A stretch of DNA of 64,000 nt from Pseudomonas sp. GD04019. Lineage in GTDB: Bacteria > Pseudomonadota > Gammaproteobacteria > Pseudomonadales > Pseudomonadaceae. The stretch spans positions 1-64,000 of the forward strand of contig NZ_JAOEEA010000001.1 in the NCBI RefSeq assembly GCF_029837695.1. Reading direction: 5' to 3'. The position numbers and the translations under genes are program-made. The notes below the pieces were generated by a model. That model had not been told where the DNA came from, did not search any database, and saw only the letters and a program-made list of their open reading frames with translations. Numbering within the stretch: position 1 is the first letter of the stretch; each line of letters begins with the position of its first letter. Of the stretch, positions 1-8,556 are shown one piece after another.

Positions 1-18
1 TGGGCGGCCGGTCGGGAA

Positions 19-846
19 TCACAGGTTCATCACATCGAGGAAGCGCGGCGTGGCGCTGTCGTCGATCTTCAGGCTCTGGAAGTCGAACAGGTTGCGGTCG
101 GCCAGCTGCGACGGCACCACGTTCTGCAGGGCGCGGAACATGATCTCGGTGCGGCCCGGGCTCTTGCGCTCCCAGTCCACCAGCATCTCCTTGACCACCT
201 GGCGCTGCAGGTTCTCCTGCGAGCCGCACAGGTTGCACGGGATGATCGGAAATTCCTTCATCACCGAGTAGGCCTCGATGTCCTTCTCGTTGCAGTAGGC
301 CAGCGGGCGGATCACCACGTTGCGGCCGTCGTCGGACAGCAGCTTGGGCGGCATGGCCTTCAGCGTGCCGCCGTAGAACATGTTGAGGAAGAAGGTTTCC
401 AGGATGTCGTCGCGGTGGTGACCGAGGGCCATCTTGGTCGCACCGATCTCGTCGGCGTAGGTGTACAGGGTGCCGCGGCGCAGGCGCGAGCAGAGCGAGC
501 AGGTGGTCTTGCCCTCCGGGATCTTCTCCTTCACCACCGAGTAGGTGTCCTTCTCGATGATGTGGTACTGCACGCCGATGGATTCCAGGTAGGCCGGCAG
601 CACGTGCTCGGGGAAGCCGGGCTGCTTCTGGTCCATGTTCACCGCGACGATCTCGAACTTGATCGGCGCCACCTTCTGCAGGTAGATCAGGATGTCGAGC
701 ATGGTGTAGCTGTCCTTGCCGCCGGACAGGCAGACCATCACCTTGTCGCCATCCTCGATCATGTTGAAGTCGGCGATGGCTTCGCCGGCCAGGCGGCGCA
801 GGCGTTTCTGCAGTTTGTTCTGGTTGACCGAAAGGCTGCTGGACAT
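19..846 (-). CDS. ttcA: tRNA 2-thiocytidine(32) synthetase TtcA
   Basis: ATP-dependent thiolase that makes 2-thiocytidine at position 32 of certain tRNAs, using an Fe-S cluster. The 275-aa product has the PP-loop SGGKDS at residues 41-46 and cysteine pairs CSLC (116/119) and CNLC (204/207), which supply the cluster ligands in this family. I chose the ATG at 846 because [12 protein letters not shown] aligns with known Pseudomonas N-termini; the frame stays open to 894 but those extra residues are not family-like. It is divergent from the J-domain gene at 932 with an 85-bp spacer. Complete, typical length. Confidence 0.96.
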   Translation of the reverse strand: MSSSLSVNQNKLQKRLRRLAGEAIADFNMIEDGDKVMVCLSGGKDSYTMLDILIYLQKVAPIKFEIVAVNMDQKQPGFPEHVLPAYLESIGVQYHIIEKDTYSVVKEKIPEGKTTCSLCSRLRRGTLYTYADEIGATKMALGHHRDDILETFFLNMFYGGTLKAMPPKLLSDDGRNVVIRPLAYCNEKDIEAYSVMKEFPIIPCNLCGSQENLQRQVVKEMLVDWERKSPGRTEIMFRALQNVVPSQLADRNLFDFQSLKIDDSATPRFLDVMNL

Positions 847-931
847 GGTGCTCGGGAATCCGGGTGAAGGCGAAAAGCTGGCCATTTTACGCACAAAGCC
901 GGCGCTAGGCAGCCCGTGTTAGGCTGATCGG

Positions 932-1522
932 ATGAACGACCTCGATCCCGCCCTCGACCTGCCCGACCAGTTGCACGCCCTGCTCCGCGAAGCGCCGGCT
1001 GGCATCAGCGAGTTCCACCTGATCCAGCAGCTCAAGGCTCGGCACTCCACGCATATCCCCAATCTCGGCCTGGCCGACAAGCTGGTGCTGTACCGCACCC
1101 ACTTCCTGCTGTTCAACGCCCTCTACCTGCTGCGGGATCGCCTGTGGCAGACGCAGAGCGCGCACCTGGAGATCAGCCCGCTGTGCGTGCAGCTGCAACC
1201 CTGGCGAGCGGGCCCCGACGCACTGGCCGAACACGACCCGCTACGTGACTACTATCTCAATCTGCAACATTTGCGCGACACCACCGAGGACGACGTGGAG
1301 AAGCTGCTCTCCAGCTTCTGGACGCGCATGCAGGGCGGCGACGAGAAGCGCGCGGCCCTGGAACTGTTCGAGCTGAACGGCGACCGGCCGCTCAATCTCG
1401 CCACTATCAAGCAGCGTTACCGGCAACTGGTGAGCATCCACCACCCCGATCGCGGCGGTAGTACCAGCCGTTTGCAGTCGATCAACCTGGCGATGGAAAT
1501 ACTGCAGCGCTATTACGGCTGA
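932..1522 (+). CDS. DnaJ-related protein with C-terminal J domain
   Basis: A 196-aa protein whose last 45 residues form a truncated J domain with the HPD signature at 171-173 followed by RGG. The first ~130 residues match the DNAJ-related N-terminal domain type of Gammaproteobacteria (L/R-rich helices, no zinc finger, no G/F region). The HPD suggests that it stimulates an Hsp70 ATPase; the client is unknown. The spacer to ttcA is short, so the two probably share a divergent control region. Function beyond J-domain activity is inference. Confidence 0.85.
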   Translation: MNDLDPALDLPDQLHALLREAPAGISEFHLIQQLKARHSTHIPNLGLADKLVLYRTHFLLFNALYLLRDRLWQTQSAHLEISPLCVQLQPWRAGPDALAEHDPLRDYYLNLQHLRDTTEDDVEKLLSSFWTRMQGGDEKRAALELFELNGDRPLNLATIKQRYRQLVSIHHPDRGGSTSRLQSINLAMEILQRYYG

Positions 1523-1689
1523 CTCTCAGAGAGCGATTCGCTCTAAAGCCACGGTTCATGCGGGCTGCGGCCTTCTCCTATACTGCGGCATACGGTCGCA
1601 GTGATTCGGCCGGCACCCGGCAGCGCTGAGCATGCGCGCCGGGCGCTACGCTCCGGGGCGATCGCACAATAACAAGAGGAGGTGTCTGC

Positions 1690-2289
1690 ATGATCCACCA
1701 TGTTTGGGGGCTCTTCACCCATCCCGACCAAGAGTGGCAGGAAATCCGTGGCGAGGAGGAATCCATCAGCCACATGTACCTGACCCACGTCCTGATTCTC
1801 GCGGCCATACCCGCGCTCTGCGCCTATTTCGGTACCACCGAGGTGGGCTGGCGCATCGGCGATGGCGAGGCGGTCAAACTCACGGCGAGCAGCGCGTTGC
1901 AGATGACCATCATGTCCTACCTGGCGATGATCGCCGGCGTTGCCGTGATGGGCGCCTTCATCCACTGGATGGCGCGCACCTACGACTCCAATCCGACCCT
2001 CACCCAGTGCATCGTCTTCGCCGCCTACACCGCCACCCCGCTGTTCATCGGGGGCGTCGCCGCGCTGTACCCGAGCCTGTGGCTGGGCATGCTGATCGGC
2101 ACGGTGGCGGTCTGCTACACGGTGTACCTGCTGTATGCCGGCATCCCCACCTTCATGGGCATCCCCCAGGACGAAGGCTTCATGTTCTCCAGTTCGGTGC
2201 TGGCCGTGGGCCTGGTGGTGCTGGTAGCGATGATCGCCTGCTCGGTGATCCTCTGGGGCTTCGGTGTGGGGCCCGTCTACACCAACTGA
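1690..2289 (+). CDS. Yip1-family integral membrane protein (copy 1)
   Basis: A 199-aa protein with about five hydrophobic segments and the Yip1-domain layout. The N-terminus MIHHVWGLFTHPDQEWQEI is typical of bacterial YIP1 proteins. An AAGAGGAGG ribosome binding site lies 8 nt before the ATG. It is followed 122 bp later by a clear paralogue that shares LFTHPD near the N-terminus, the FAAYTATPLF segment and IPTFM-type motifs. The biological role of bacterial Yip1 proteins is not established. Confidence 0.85.
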   Translation: MIHHVWGLFTHPDQEWQEIRGEEESISHMYLTHVLILAAIPALCAYFGTTEVGWRIGDGEAVKLTASSALQMTIMSYLAMIAGVAVMGAFIHWMARTYDSNPTLTQCIVFAAYTATPLFIGGVAALYPSLWLGMLIGTVAVCYTVYLLYAGIPTFMGIPQDEGFMFSSSVLAVGLVVLVAMIACSVILWGFGVGPVYTN

Positions 2290-2298
2290 TAGGACGTC

Positions 2299-2334
2299 AA
2301 ACCACAAGGCCGCCCACGGGCGGCCTTGTGGTTT
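2299..2334. terminator. Long GC hairpin between the two Yip1 genes
   Basis: A perfect 17-bp inverted repeat (left arm 2299-2315, right arm 2318-2334) ends in TTT. It lies 10 bp after the stop of the first Yip1 gene. It looks like a Rho-independent terminator or strong attenuator that would uncouple the two paralogues. Confidence 0.8.
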
Positions 2335-2411
2335 GCTTGAAGAAAGTTGAACCCCGACGGCACCAGGTGGGCTCTAAGGCTGTAAGCCGGCCCGCAGAGG
2401 AGCGTCGCCCC

Positions 2412-3083
2412 ATGACTCCGCATTTCCTGAACCTGTTCACCCATCCGGACGCCGCCTGGCACGAGATCCGGCAGGAAGAGGAACAGCACCCCGCCCATTA
2501 TCTCGGTCATCTGCTGCTGCTCGCCCTGATTCCCGCCGTGAGCCTGTACGTCGGCACCACCGCGATTGGCTGGAGCCTGGCCGAAGACGAGCGGGTATTC
2601 CTGGACGAGCGCAGCGCCCTGCTGCTATCCCTCAGCGTCTATTTCACCGCGCTGATCGGCACCCTGATCATGGGCGGCTTCATCCGCTGGATGTCGCGCA
2701 CTTTCGATACTCGGCCCTCGCTGAACCAGTGCATTGGCTTCGCCGCCTACACCGCTACGCCCTTGTTCCTCGCCGGTCTGGCGGCGGTCTTCCCTAGCCG
2801 CTGGCTGGCGATCATCGCCCTGGGACTGGCTTGTGCCTACTCGACCTTCCTACTGTTCGTCGGCCTGCCCACCTTCATGCGTATCCGCCAGCAGCAGGGC
2901 ATGCTCTACGCCGGCTCGGTATGGGCGGTGGCGGTGCTGTCGGTGGTCACCCTGCTGGTGTCGGCCATCCTGCATTGGCACTTCTATACGCACCCGGTGT
3001 ACGAGCGCACCACGCCGGAACAGGGCTACCCGACCCGTGAGGAAAGGCCGACCGTGCAAGAGCAGCAGCACAGCAACGACTGA
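2412..3083 (+). CDS. Yip1-family integral membrane protein (copy 2)
   Basis: A 223-aa paralogue of the upstream Yip1 protein, with the same N-terminal MTPHFLNLFTHPDAAWHEI pattern and matching membrane segments. It carries an extra charged tail of ~20 residues (Glu/Gln/His-rich, ending EQQQHSND). The frame is open far upstream (to 1632) but that stretch is out-of-frame antisense-like sequence over copy 1; the ATG at 2412 restores the family N-terminus. Tandem duplication followed by divergence is the simplest explanation. Confidence 0.85.
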   Translation: MTPHFLNLFTHPDAAWHEIRQEEEQHPAHYLGHLLLLALIPAVSLYVGTTAIGWSLAEDERVFLDERSALLLSLSVYFTALIGTLIMGGFIRWMSRTFDTRPSLNQCIGFAAYTATPLFLAGLAAVFPSRWLAIIALGLACAYSTFLLFVGLPTFMRIRQQQGMLYAGSVWAVAVLSVVTLLVSAILHWHFYTHPVYERTTPEQGYPTREERPTVQEQQHSND

Positions 3084-3134
3084 CGCGACCAGCGGTCGGT
3101 TTGGCCGCGCCGGGCATTGCGGCATAATTGCCGC

Positions 3135-3629
3135 ATGCCCGAATCGCTCTACCACCGCGTCGAATCCTGTTACCAGCAGGCCGAAGATTTCTTCAAGCGC
3201 CCGTTCGCCCGCCCCGAGATCAGCTTCAAGCTGCGCGGGCAGAAGGCCGGCGTGGCGCACCTGCACGAGAACCTGCTGCGCTTCAATCCGAAGCTGTACG
3301 CGGAGAACCGCGAGCACTTCCTCAAACAGACGGTGGCCCATGAAGTGGCGCACCTGGTGGCGCACCAACTGTTCGGCCCGCGCATCCAGCCCCACGGCGA
3401 GGAATGGCAGCTGATCATGCGCGGCGTCTACGAGCTGCCGCCGGAGCGCTGCCACAACTATGACGTGGGCCGGCGCAAGGTTACCCGCTACCTCTACCTG
3501 TGCCAGTGCCCGGACGGCGAGTTCCCCTTCTCCAGCCAGCGCCACGGCCTGGTCAGCAAGGGGCGGCGCTATTTCTGCCGCCGTTGCCGGGCGACCCTGA
3601 TATTCAGCGGTGAACAGCGGGTGGAGTAG
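3135..3629 (+). CDS. sprT: SprT-family zinc metalloprotease-like protein
   Basis: A 164-aa SprT-like protein, the usual length of the E. coli protein. The zinc-binding HEVAH is at residues 69-73, a further conserved His lies in the QPHGEEW segment, and the C-terminus has a CQC...CRRC zinc-ribbon. The start at 3135 is preferred over 3117 because MPESLYHRVE matches the family N-terminus. The eukaryotic relative Spartan cleaves DNA-protein crosslinks; the bacterial role is much less certain. Confidence 0.88.
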   Translation: MPESLYHRVESCYQQAEDFFKRPFARPEISFKLRGQKAGVAHLHENLLRFNPKLYAENREHFLKQTVAHEVAHLVAHQLFGPRIQPHGEEWQLIMRGVYELPPERCHNYDVGRRKVTRYLYLCQCPDGEFPFSSQRHGLVSKGRRYFCRRCRATLIFSGEQRVE

Positions 3630-3642
3630 GCGCGCTGACGAT

Positions 3643-3681
3643 CCCTCACCCCCGGCCCCTCTCCCATGGGGAGAGGGGTGA
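3643..3681. repeat. CCCTCTCCC hairpin repeat (family A, copy 1)
   Basis: CCCTCACCCC-spacer-CCCCTCTCCC hairpin with its complement GGGAGAGGGG. This is one member of a family repeated through the window (see 12322, 12388, 16430, 31903, 31959, 33831, 47536, 51457, 51522). It lies just after the sprT stop. It could help end transcription or act as a REP-like element. Confidence 0.7.
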
Positions 3682-3694
3682 ACAGCCCAGGCCG

Positions 3695-3750
3695 TAGCCC
3701 GGATGCAATCCGGGAAGCCAGCAGCCCGTCCCCGGATTGCATCCGGGCTA
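3695..3750. repeat. REP-like inverted repeat (family B, copy 1)
   Basis: A perfect 20-bp inverted repeat, TAGCCCGGATGCAATCCGGG at 3695-3714 and its complement at 3731-3750, with a 16-nt loop. The right arm contains the TAG stop codon of the CaiB gene (3748-3750). A second, slightly degenerate copy is at 47475-47528. The form is typical of Pseudomonas REP/BIME elements. Confidence 0.85.
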
Positions 3751-4923
3751 CCCGAGGGCCTTGCTGGTCTTGAACGCAGCGATTTCTACCTCGTCATAAC
3801 CCAGCTCGCGCAGCACCTCGTCGTTGTGCGCACCGACCGCTGCTCCGATATGCCGAGGCGACTCCAGCCCTTGCGAGAAACGGATCGGGCAGGCGATCTG
3901 CGCCTGCGCCGGCTTGCCCTCGCGCGGCACCTGGGTGACCACGCCACGGGCCTTGAGCTGGGGATGCTCGACCGCCTCGGAGAGCTTCAGCACCGGCTCC
4001 ACGCAGGCGTCCACTTCGGCGAAGCGCTGTTGCCACTCGGCCAGGTCGTGCTTTTCCACCTCGGCGGCGATTTCGCCCTTGAGTTTCTCCTGATCCTTGG
4101 GCGACAGGCCCATTGCCGCCAGTTCCGGACGGCCGAGGGCGGCGCAGAACTGCTGCATGAACTGCGGCTCCAGGCTGCCCACCGACAGCCAGCGGCCGTC
4201 GCGGGTACGGTAGTAGTCGTAGAAGCTGCCGCCGTTGAGCACTTGGTTCTGCATGTCCGGCTCGACGTTGCCGGCGAGGAAACCGGCGCCCGCCATGGCA
4301 TGCAGACTGAAGGCGCAGTCGGTCATGCTGATGTCCACGTGCTGGCCCTGCCCCGTGCTCTGCCGGGCGATCACCGCCGCGAGCAGGCCGATCACCCCGT
4401 GCAGCGAGCCACCAGCAATGTCCGCCACCTGCACGCCGAGCGGCAGAGGACCGCTATCACGGCGACCGGTGTAACTGGAGAGCCCGCTGATGGCCAGGTA
4501 GTTGAGGTCATGGCCGGCACGATCCTTGTACGGTCCGGTCTGGCCGTAGCCGGTGATGGACACGTAGATCAGCCGCGGATTGATCGCCTTCAGGGCCTCA
4601 TAGCCGAGGCCGAGCTTGTCCATCACCCCGGGGCGGAACTGCTCCAGCACGATGTCGTACTCCGCCACCAGACGCTTCACCACCTCCAGCGCCTCGGGCT
4701 TCTTCAGGTCCAGGGCAAGGCAGCGCTTGTTGCGGTTCAGGTAGGCGTGGCTGGTGGAGACGCCGTCCGCGTGCGGCGGCAGCATGCGCACCAGGTCGAC
4801 CCGGGTGGGCGACTCGATGCGCAGCACCTCGGCGCCCATGTCCGCCAGCAGCAGAGAGGCGAACGGCCCCGGCAGCAGGGTGGAGAAATCCAGGACTTTC
4901 AGCGAAGACAGCGGGCCTTTCAT
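3748..4923 (-). CDS. CaiB/BaiF family protein, alpha-methylacyl-CoA racemase-like
   Basis: A 391-aa class III CoA-transferase-fold protein. The segment AGHDLNYLAISG places a His at 138 and ADIAGGSLHG places an Asp at 168. The 30-residue gap equals that between the catalytic His126 and Asp156 of the Mycobacterium racemase MCR. Racemase (or racemase-like) activity on 2-methylacyl-CoA is therefore more likely than CoA transfer. Start at 4923 (MKGPLSSLKVL). It lies 2 bp downstream of the acyl-CoA ligase gene and is surely co-transcribed. Its stop codon is embedded in a REP repeat. Confidence 0.88.
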   Translation of the reverse strand: MKGPLSSLKVLDFSTLLPGPFASLLLADMGAEVLRIESPTRVDLVRMLPPHADGVSTSHAYLNRNKRCLALDLKKPEALEVVKRLVAEYDIVLEQFRPGVMDKLGLGYEALKAINPRLIYVSITGYGQTGPYKDRAGHDLNYLAISGLSSYTGRRDSGPLPLGVQVADIAGGSLHGVIGLLAAVIARQSTGQGQHVDISMTDCAFSLHAMAGAGFLAGNVEPDMQNQVLNGGSFYDYYRTRDGRWLSVGSLEPQFMQQFCAALGRPELAAMGLSPKDQEKLKGEIAAEVEKHDLAEWQQRFAEVDACVEPVLKLSEAVEHPQLKARGVVTQVPREGKPAQAQIACPIRFSQGLESPRHIGAAVGAHNDEVLRELGYDEVEIAAFKTSKALG

Positions 4924-4925
4924 GT

Positions 4926-6563
4926 TCAGTTTTCCCAATGCACAGAGGATTCGGCCGGCAGGCGGGCGACACACTCGGCGTAGCGCGCCTCCAGCACATT
5001 GCGGCGGATTTTCATGGTCGGTGTCATGCAGCCGTTGTCCACGGTCCAGCTGTCCTGCACCAGCAGCAGGTGGCTCAGGCGTTCGTGAGGCTGCAAGTTA
5101 GCGTTGAGACTGTGCAGGGTGGCCTGCAGATCGGCGGCCACCTTCTCGCGCGGCTGGGCGCGGGCGGCCGGCGACAGCTCGATCAGCGCCAGCGGCTGAT
5201 CCAGGTTGCTGCCCATCAGACAGACCTGCTCTACCCAGGTGTTCTTGGCGATCTCGCCCTCGATGGGCGCCGGCGCCACGTACTTGCCCTTGCTGGTCTT
5301 GAAGATGTCCTTGACCCGCCCGGTGATGCGCAGATAACCGTCGGCATCCACCTCGCCCTTATCGCCGGTGTGCAGCCAGCCGCCGCGAATGGTTTCCGCG
5401 GTTTTCTCCGGGTCGCGGTAGTAGCCCTGCATCAGGGTCACGCTGCGGAAGAGGATTTCCCCGGAGTCGCCGAGGCGCATCTCCAGCCCCGGCATTGGCC
5501 GCCCTACCGAACCCAGGCGCACCTGGCCGGGGCGGTTGAAGCAGCCATAGGCGAAGTGCTCGGTCATGCCGTAGCCCTCGCAGATAGCCAGGCCGATGCG
5601 TTGGTACCACTCCAGCAGCCCCGTGGAGATGGCCGCCGCCCCGGACACCAGGATGCGCGCACGATCCAGCCCCAGGCCGGCGCGCAGCTTGCTCGCCACC
5701 AGCCGCCCCAGCAGCGGGATGCGCAGCAGCAGCGCCAGCCTCGCCGCCGGAATGCGCTCCAGCACGCCTTGCTGGAAGCGCGTCCACAGACGTGGCACGG
5801 AGAAGAACACGGTCGGGCGGATGTAACGCAGGTCGCTGGCGAAAGTCTCCAACGACTCGACGAAGGCCACGCCAGCGCCGCTGTACAGGCTGTTGAACTG
5901 CACCAGGAAGCGCTCGGCCGCGTGTGACAGCGGCAGGTAGGAGAAGAACTGGTCCTGCGGGCCGATGTCCATCTCGGCCGAGGCATTGGCCCCGGAAAAG
6001 CCCATGGCCCGCGCCGAGAGCATCACGCCCTTGGGCTGGCCGGTGGTGCCGGAGGTATAGAGGATGCTCAGCAACTCGTCGCCATGCTGTTCATGACCAC
6101 CCACCAGCGGCGGATAGGCCTGCAGCTCGTGCCACTGATAGTCGGCACGCAGGGTCGGGTATGGCATGGCAATGCGCTTGACCTGCGGGCCGATGCCGGC
6201 CTCCAACTTCTCCGGCTCGTCGAGCTTGCCGAGGATGATCGCCTTGCATCCGGCATGCTCCAGCACATACGCCACACTTTCGGCCGACTGCAGCGGATAC
6301 AGCGGTACGCTGACCAGCCCGGCCAACTGGATGGCCAGGTCGCTGATAAACCATTCGGCGCAGTTCTTCGCCAGAATCGCCACCCGGTCGCCCGGAGCGC
6401 AGCCCATGGCGAGCAGGCCTGCGGCCATGCGCCGGGCCTGGTCGTCGACCTGGCGCCAGGTGAAGTCATGCCAGACGCCGGCCACCGGCTGGCGCAGCCA
6501 GACGCGGTCGGGGCTGGCGTCCAGCCAGTGCTGGAAACGTTGTAACGGCAGTTGTTCGGTCAT
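4926..6563 (-). CDS. AMP-binding long-chain-type acyl-CoA synthetase
   Basis: A 545-aa adenylate-forming ligase that would activate a carboxylic acid to its CoA thioester. Motifs in order: YTSGTTGQPKG (169-179), EGYGMTE (329-335), GWLHTGD (395-401), GRVKDIFKTSKGKYV hinge (~415-429), and the C-terminal PTMKIRR with the catalytic Lys. It lacks an N-terminal membrane segment. It is coupled to the racemase-like gene (2-bp gap) and preceded by an amidohydrolase gene (45-bp gap). The substrate cannot be read from sequence; neighbours suggest a branched or aromatic acid. Confidence 0.93.
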   Translation of the reverse strand: MTEQLPLQRFQHWLDASPDRVWLRQPVAGVWHDFTWRQVDDQARRMAAGLLAMGCAPGDRVAILAKNCAEWFISDLAIQLAGLVSVPLYPLQSAESVAYVLEHAGCKAIILGKLDEPEKLEAGIGPQVKRIAMPYPTLRADYQWHELQAYPPLVGGHEQHGDELLSILYTSGTTGQPKGVMLSARAMGFSGANASAEMDIGPQDQFFSYLPLSHAAERFLVQFNSLYSGAGVAFVESLETFASDLRYIRPTVFFSVPRLWTRFQQGVLERIPAARLALLLRIPLLGRLVASKLRAGLGLDRARILVSGAAAISTGLLEWYQRIGLAICEGYGMTEHFAYGCFNRPGQVRLGSVGRPMPGLEMRLGDSGEILFRSVTLMQGYYRDPEKTAETIRGGWLHTGDKGEVDADGYLRITGRVKDIFKTSKGKYVAPAPIEGEIAKNTWVEQVCLMGSNLDQPLALIELSPAARAQPREKVAADLQATLHSLNANLQPHERLSHLLLVQDSWTVDNGCMTPTMKIRRNVLEARYAECVARLPAESSVHWEN

Positions 6564-6608
6564 GCGGGCTCTCTTGTTGTTGTTCTTGTCAAAGGCGGGC
6601 GGGGCCGT

Positions 6609-7427
6609 TCAGAGCTTGAAGATACGCCGGGCATTCTCGTGGAGGAATCGCGCCTGCACTTCGGCGCTCAGACCCAGCTCCTTGACCTGCTGCATGCAGC
6701 GGGTCAGCGGCAGCTGGGGGAAGTTGCTGCCGAACAGCACCTTGTGGCTGCCGTAGCTGCGCATGAACTGCAGCAGCTGCGGCGGGTAGTAGCGCGGCAG
6801 GTAGCCGGAAGTGTCGATGAACACGTTGTCGTGCTTCCAGGCCAGGCCGATCATCTCGTCGGTCCAGGGGTGGCCGATGTGCCCGCCGACGATGCGCAGC
6901 TCGGGGAAGTCCAGCGCCACCTCGTCCAGGTAGGGCACCGGGCGGCCGGTCTCCGAGGGCATCAGCGGGCCGGTGTGGCCGACTTGGGTGCAGAACGGGA
7001 TATCCAGTTCGATGCACTTCACGTACAGCGGGTAATAGAGACGATGGTTGGGCGGCAGCTTCCACAGCCAGGGCACGATGCGCAGGGCCTTGCAGCCCAG
7101 CTCCAGCACCGCCCGCTCCAGCTCGCGCACGGCGGCCACCGGCTTGCTCAGGTCCACCGTGGCCACGCCGACGAAACGGTCCGGATAGGCGCGAGTGTAC
7201 TCGGCGATCTCATCATTGCTGAACACCCAGCCCTCGGGCCGGCACCAGGCGGCCAGCATCAGCTTGTCGACCCCGGCGGCGTCCATGTGCGCCACGGTCT
7301 CGTCGATACTCATGGCCTGGTCGAGCAGCTCGGCGGTGCCGGACTTCTCCAGCAGGCGCACCACCTCGGGCATCTTCTCGCGCAGGCGGCCATTGGCAGG
7401 CTGGGCCCAGGCATCGATGGCGTTCAT
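6609..7427 (-). CDS. Amidohydrolase family protein (Amidohydro_2 type)
   Basis: A 272-aa cytoplasmic TIM-barrel protein of the amidohydrolase/decarboxylase family (ACMSD-like). Visible motifs: CTQVGHTGP in mid-protein, GGHIGHPWTDE, FIDTSGY and the C-terminal LFGSNFP where the catalytic Asp is often found. In this copy the position reads GSNFP, Asn replacing the expected Asp (GSDFP). That could reduce or alter metal-dependent catalysis. The gene heads the run amidohydrolase-ligase-racemase, so it may process the same substrate before or after CoA activation. Confidence 0.82.
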   Translation of the reverse strand: MNAIDAWAQPANGRLREKMPEVVRLLEKSGTAELLDQAMSIDETVAHMDAAGVDKLMLAAWCRPEGWVFSNDEIAEYTRAYPDRFVGVATVDLSKPVAAVRELERAVLELGCKALRIVPWLWKLPPNHRLYYPLYVKCIELDIPFCTQVGHTGPLMPSETGRPVPYLDEVALDFPELRIVGGHIGHPWTDEMIGLAWKHDNVFIDTSGYLPRYYPPQLLQFMRSYGSHKVLFGSNFPQLPLTRCMQQVKELGLSAEVQARFLHENARRIFKL

Positions 7428-7534
7428 CCGCAGCTCCTCGTTCCATTGGCGATCGAAGCAGGTTAGGCCGGCCCTCCCCGCCCCTCAATGACTCAAGTGC
7501 TCGGTGCGATTGACCCCACCGCTCAGCGCCTGGC

Positions 7535-8452
7535 TCAGGCGAAGCCGCGCTCGCCGAGGAAGCGCTGCAGGTAATCGATGAACGCCTGCACCTTGCCGGT
7601 GGCGCGGCGGTGGCTGGGGTAGACGGCGAGGATGTCGGCACCGAAGGCGTCCGGGTCGATCCGGTACTCCCCCATCACCCGCACCAGCCGCCCCTGCGCC
7701 AGCAACGGGGCGACACTCCACTGCGGCGTGTGCAGCACGCCGAGGCCGGCCACGGCGTTGGCCAGCAGCAGATCGTAGTTGTCGCTCTCCAGGCGCACCC
7801 GCCGCGGGTGCGGCAGGCAGATGCGCTTGCCATCCTGCTCCACCCACCAGCCTTCACGCCCCAGCGCCGGGTGCGCGTACATCAGCCAGTCGTGCTGCTC
7901 CATGGTCTGCGGGGTGAGTGGCTGCGGGTGGCGCGCCAGGTAGTCGGGGCTGGCACAGAGGTAGATGCGATTCTTGCCGACCACCCGGGCGATCAGCCCC
8001 GGCAGGTCGCTCGGTCCCTCGCGCAGGGCCAGGTCGTAACCCATCTCGACCAGGTCGACGAAGGCGTCGCACAGGTCCACGCGCAGACGCAGCTGCGGGT
8101 ACTCGGCGAGGAAGCCGGCGCACACTTCGTCGAGAAAGGCGCGGCCGAAGGCCAGCGGCGCGGTCAGCCGCAAGGTGCCGTGCAGGCCGTGCTGCAGCTG
8201 GTCGATCTCCTCGCCGGCCTCGTGCAGGCGCTGCAACACCTGGCGTGCGGTGTCCAGGTACAGGCGGCCGACCTCGGTCAGCACGATGCGCCGGGTGCTG
8301 CGCTCGAACAGCAGCGCGCCGAGCTCGCGCTCCAGGTGGCCGACCGCCTTGGTCAGGGCCGAGGGAGTCTTGCCCAGCAGCTCCGCGGCGCGGCTGAAAC
8401 TGCCCTGTTCGGCCGCGGCAACGAACATCGCCAAGGCCCCGAGCTTGTCCAT
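7535..8452 (-). CDS. LysR-family transcriptional regulator
   Basis: A 305-aa LysR protein. The N-terminal winged HTH (residues ~1-60, GSFSRAAELLGKTPSALTKAVGHLE) is followed by a type-2 periplasmic-binding-like effector domain. It reads in the same direction as the amidohydrolase-ligase-racemase run and is divergent from the periplasmic amidohydrolase at 8557 (104-bp spacer). It is therefore the probable regulator of one or both units. A low-molecular-weight acid or amide inducer is plausible but not shown. Confidence 0.93.
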   Translation of the reverse strand: MDKLGALAMFVAAAEQGSFSRAAELLGKTPSALTKAVGHLERELGALLFERSTRRIVLTEVGRLYLDTARQVLQRLHEAGEEIDQLQHGLHGTLRLTAPLAFGRAFLDEVCAGFLAEYPQLRLRVDLCDAFVDLVEMGYDLALREGPSDLPGLIARVVGKNRIYLCASPDYLARHPQPLTPQTMEQHDWLMYAHPALGREGWWVEQDGKRICLPHPRRVRLESDNYDLLLANAVAGLGVLHTPQWSVAPLLAQGRLVRVMGEYRIDPDAFGADILAVYPSHRRATGKVQAFIDYLQRFLGERGFA

Positions 8453-8556
8453 GATTTTTTCCTTTTCGGCAAAAAGCTTGTGCGCGTCGGCAGCGTTCTG
8501 CCACCGGCAGGCTTTCGCTAGTCTCGCCGCCAGATCAATAAAAACAAGAGGGCATC

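Noticed and set aside
1632..2411. 260-codon upstream extension of the second Yip1 gene
   Set aside because: It is out-of-frame reading of the first Yip1 gene; the family N-terminus begins at 2412.
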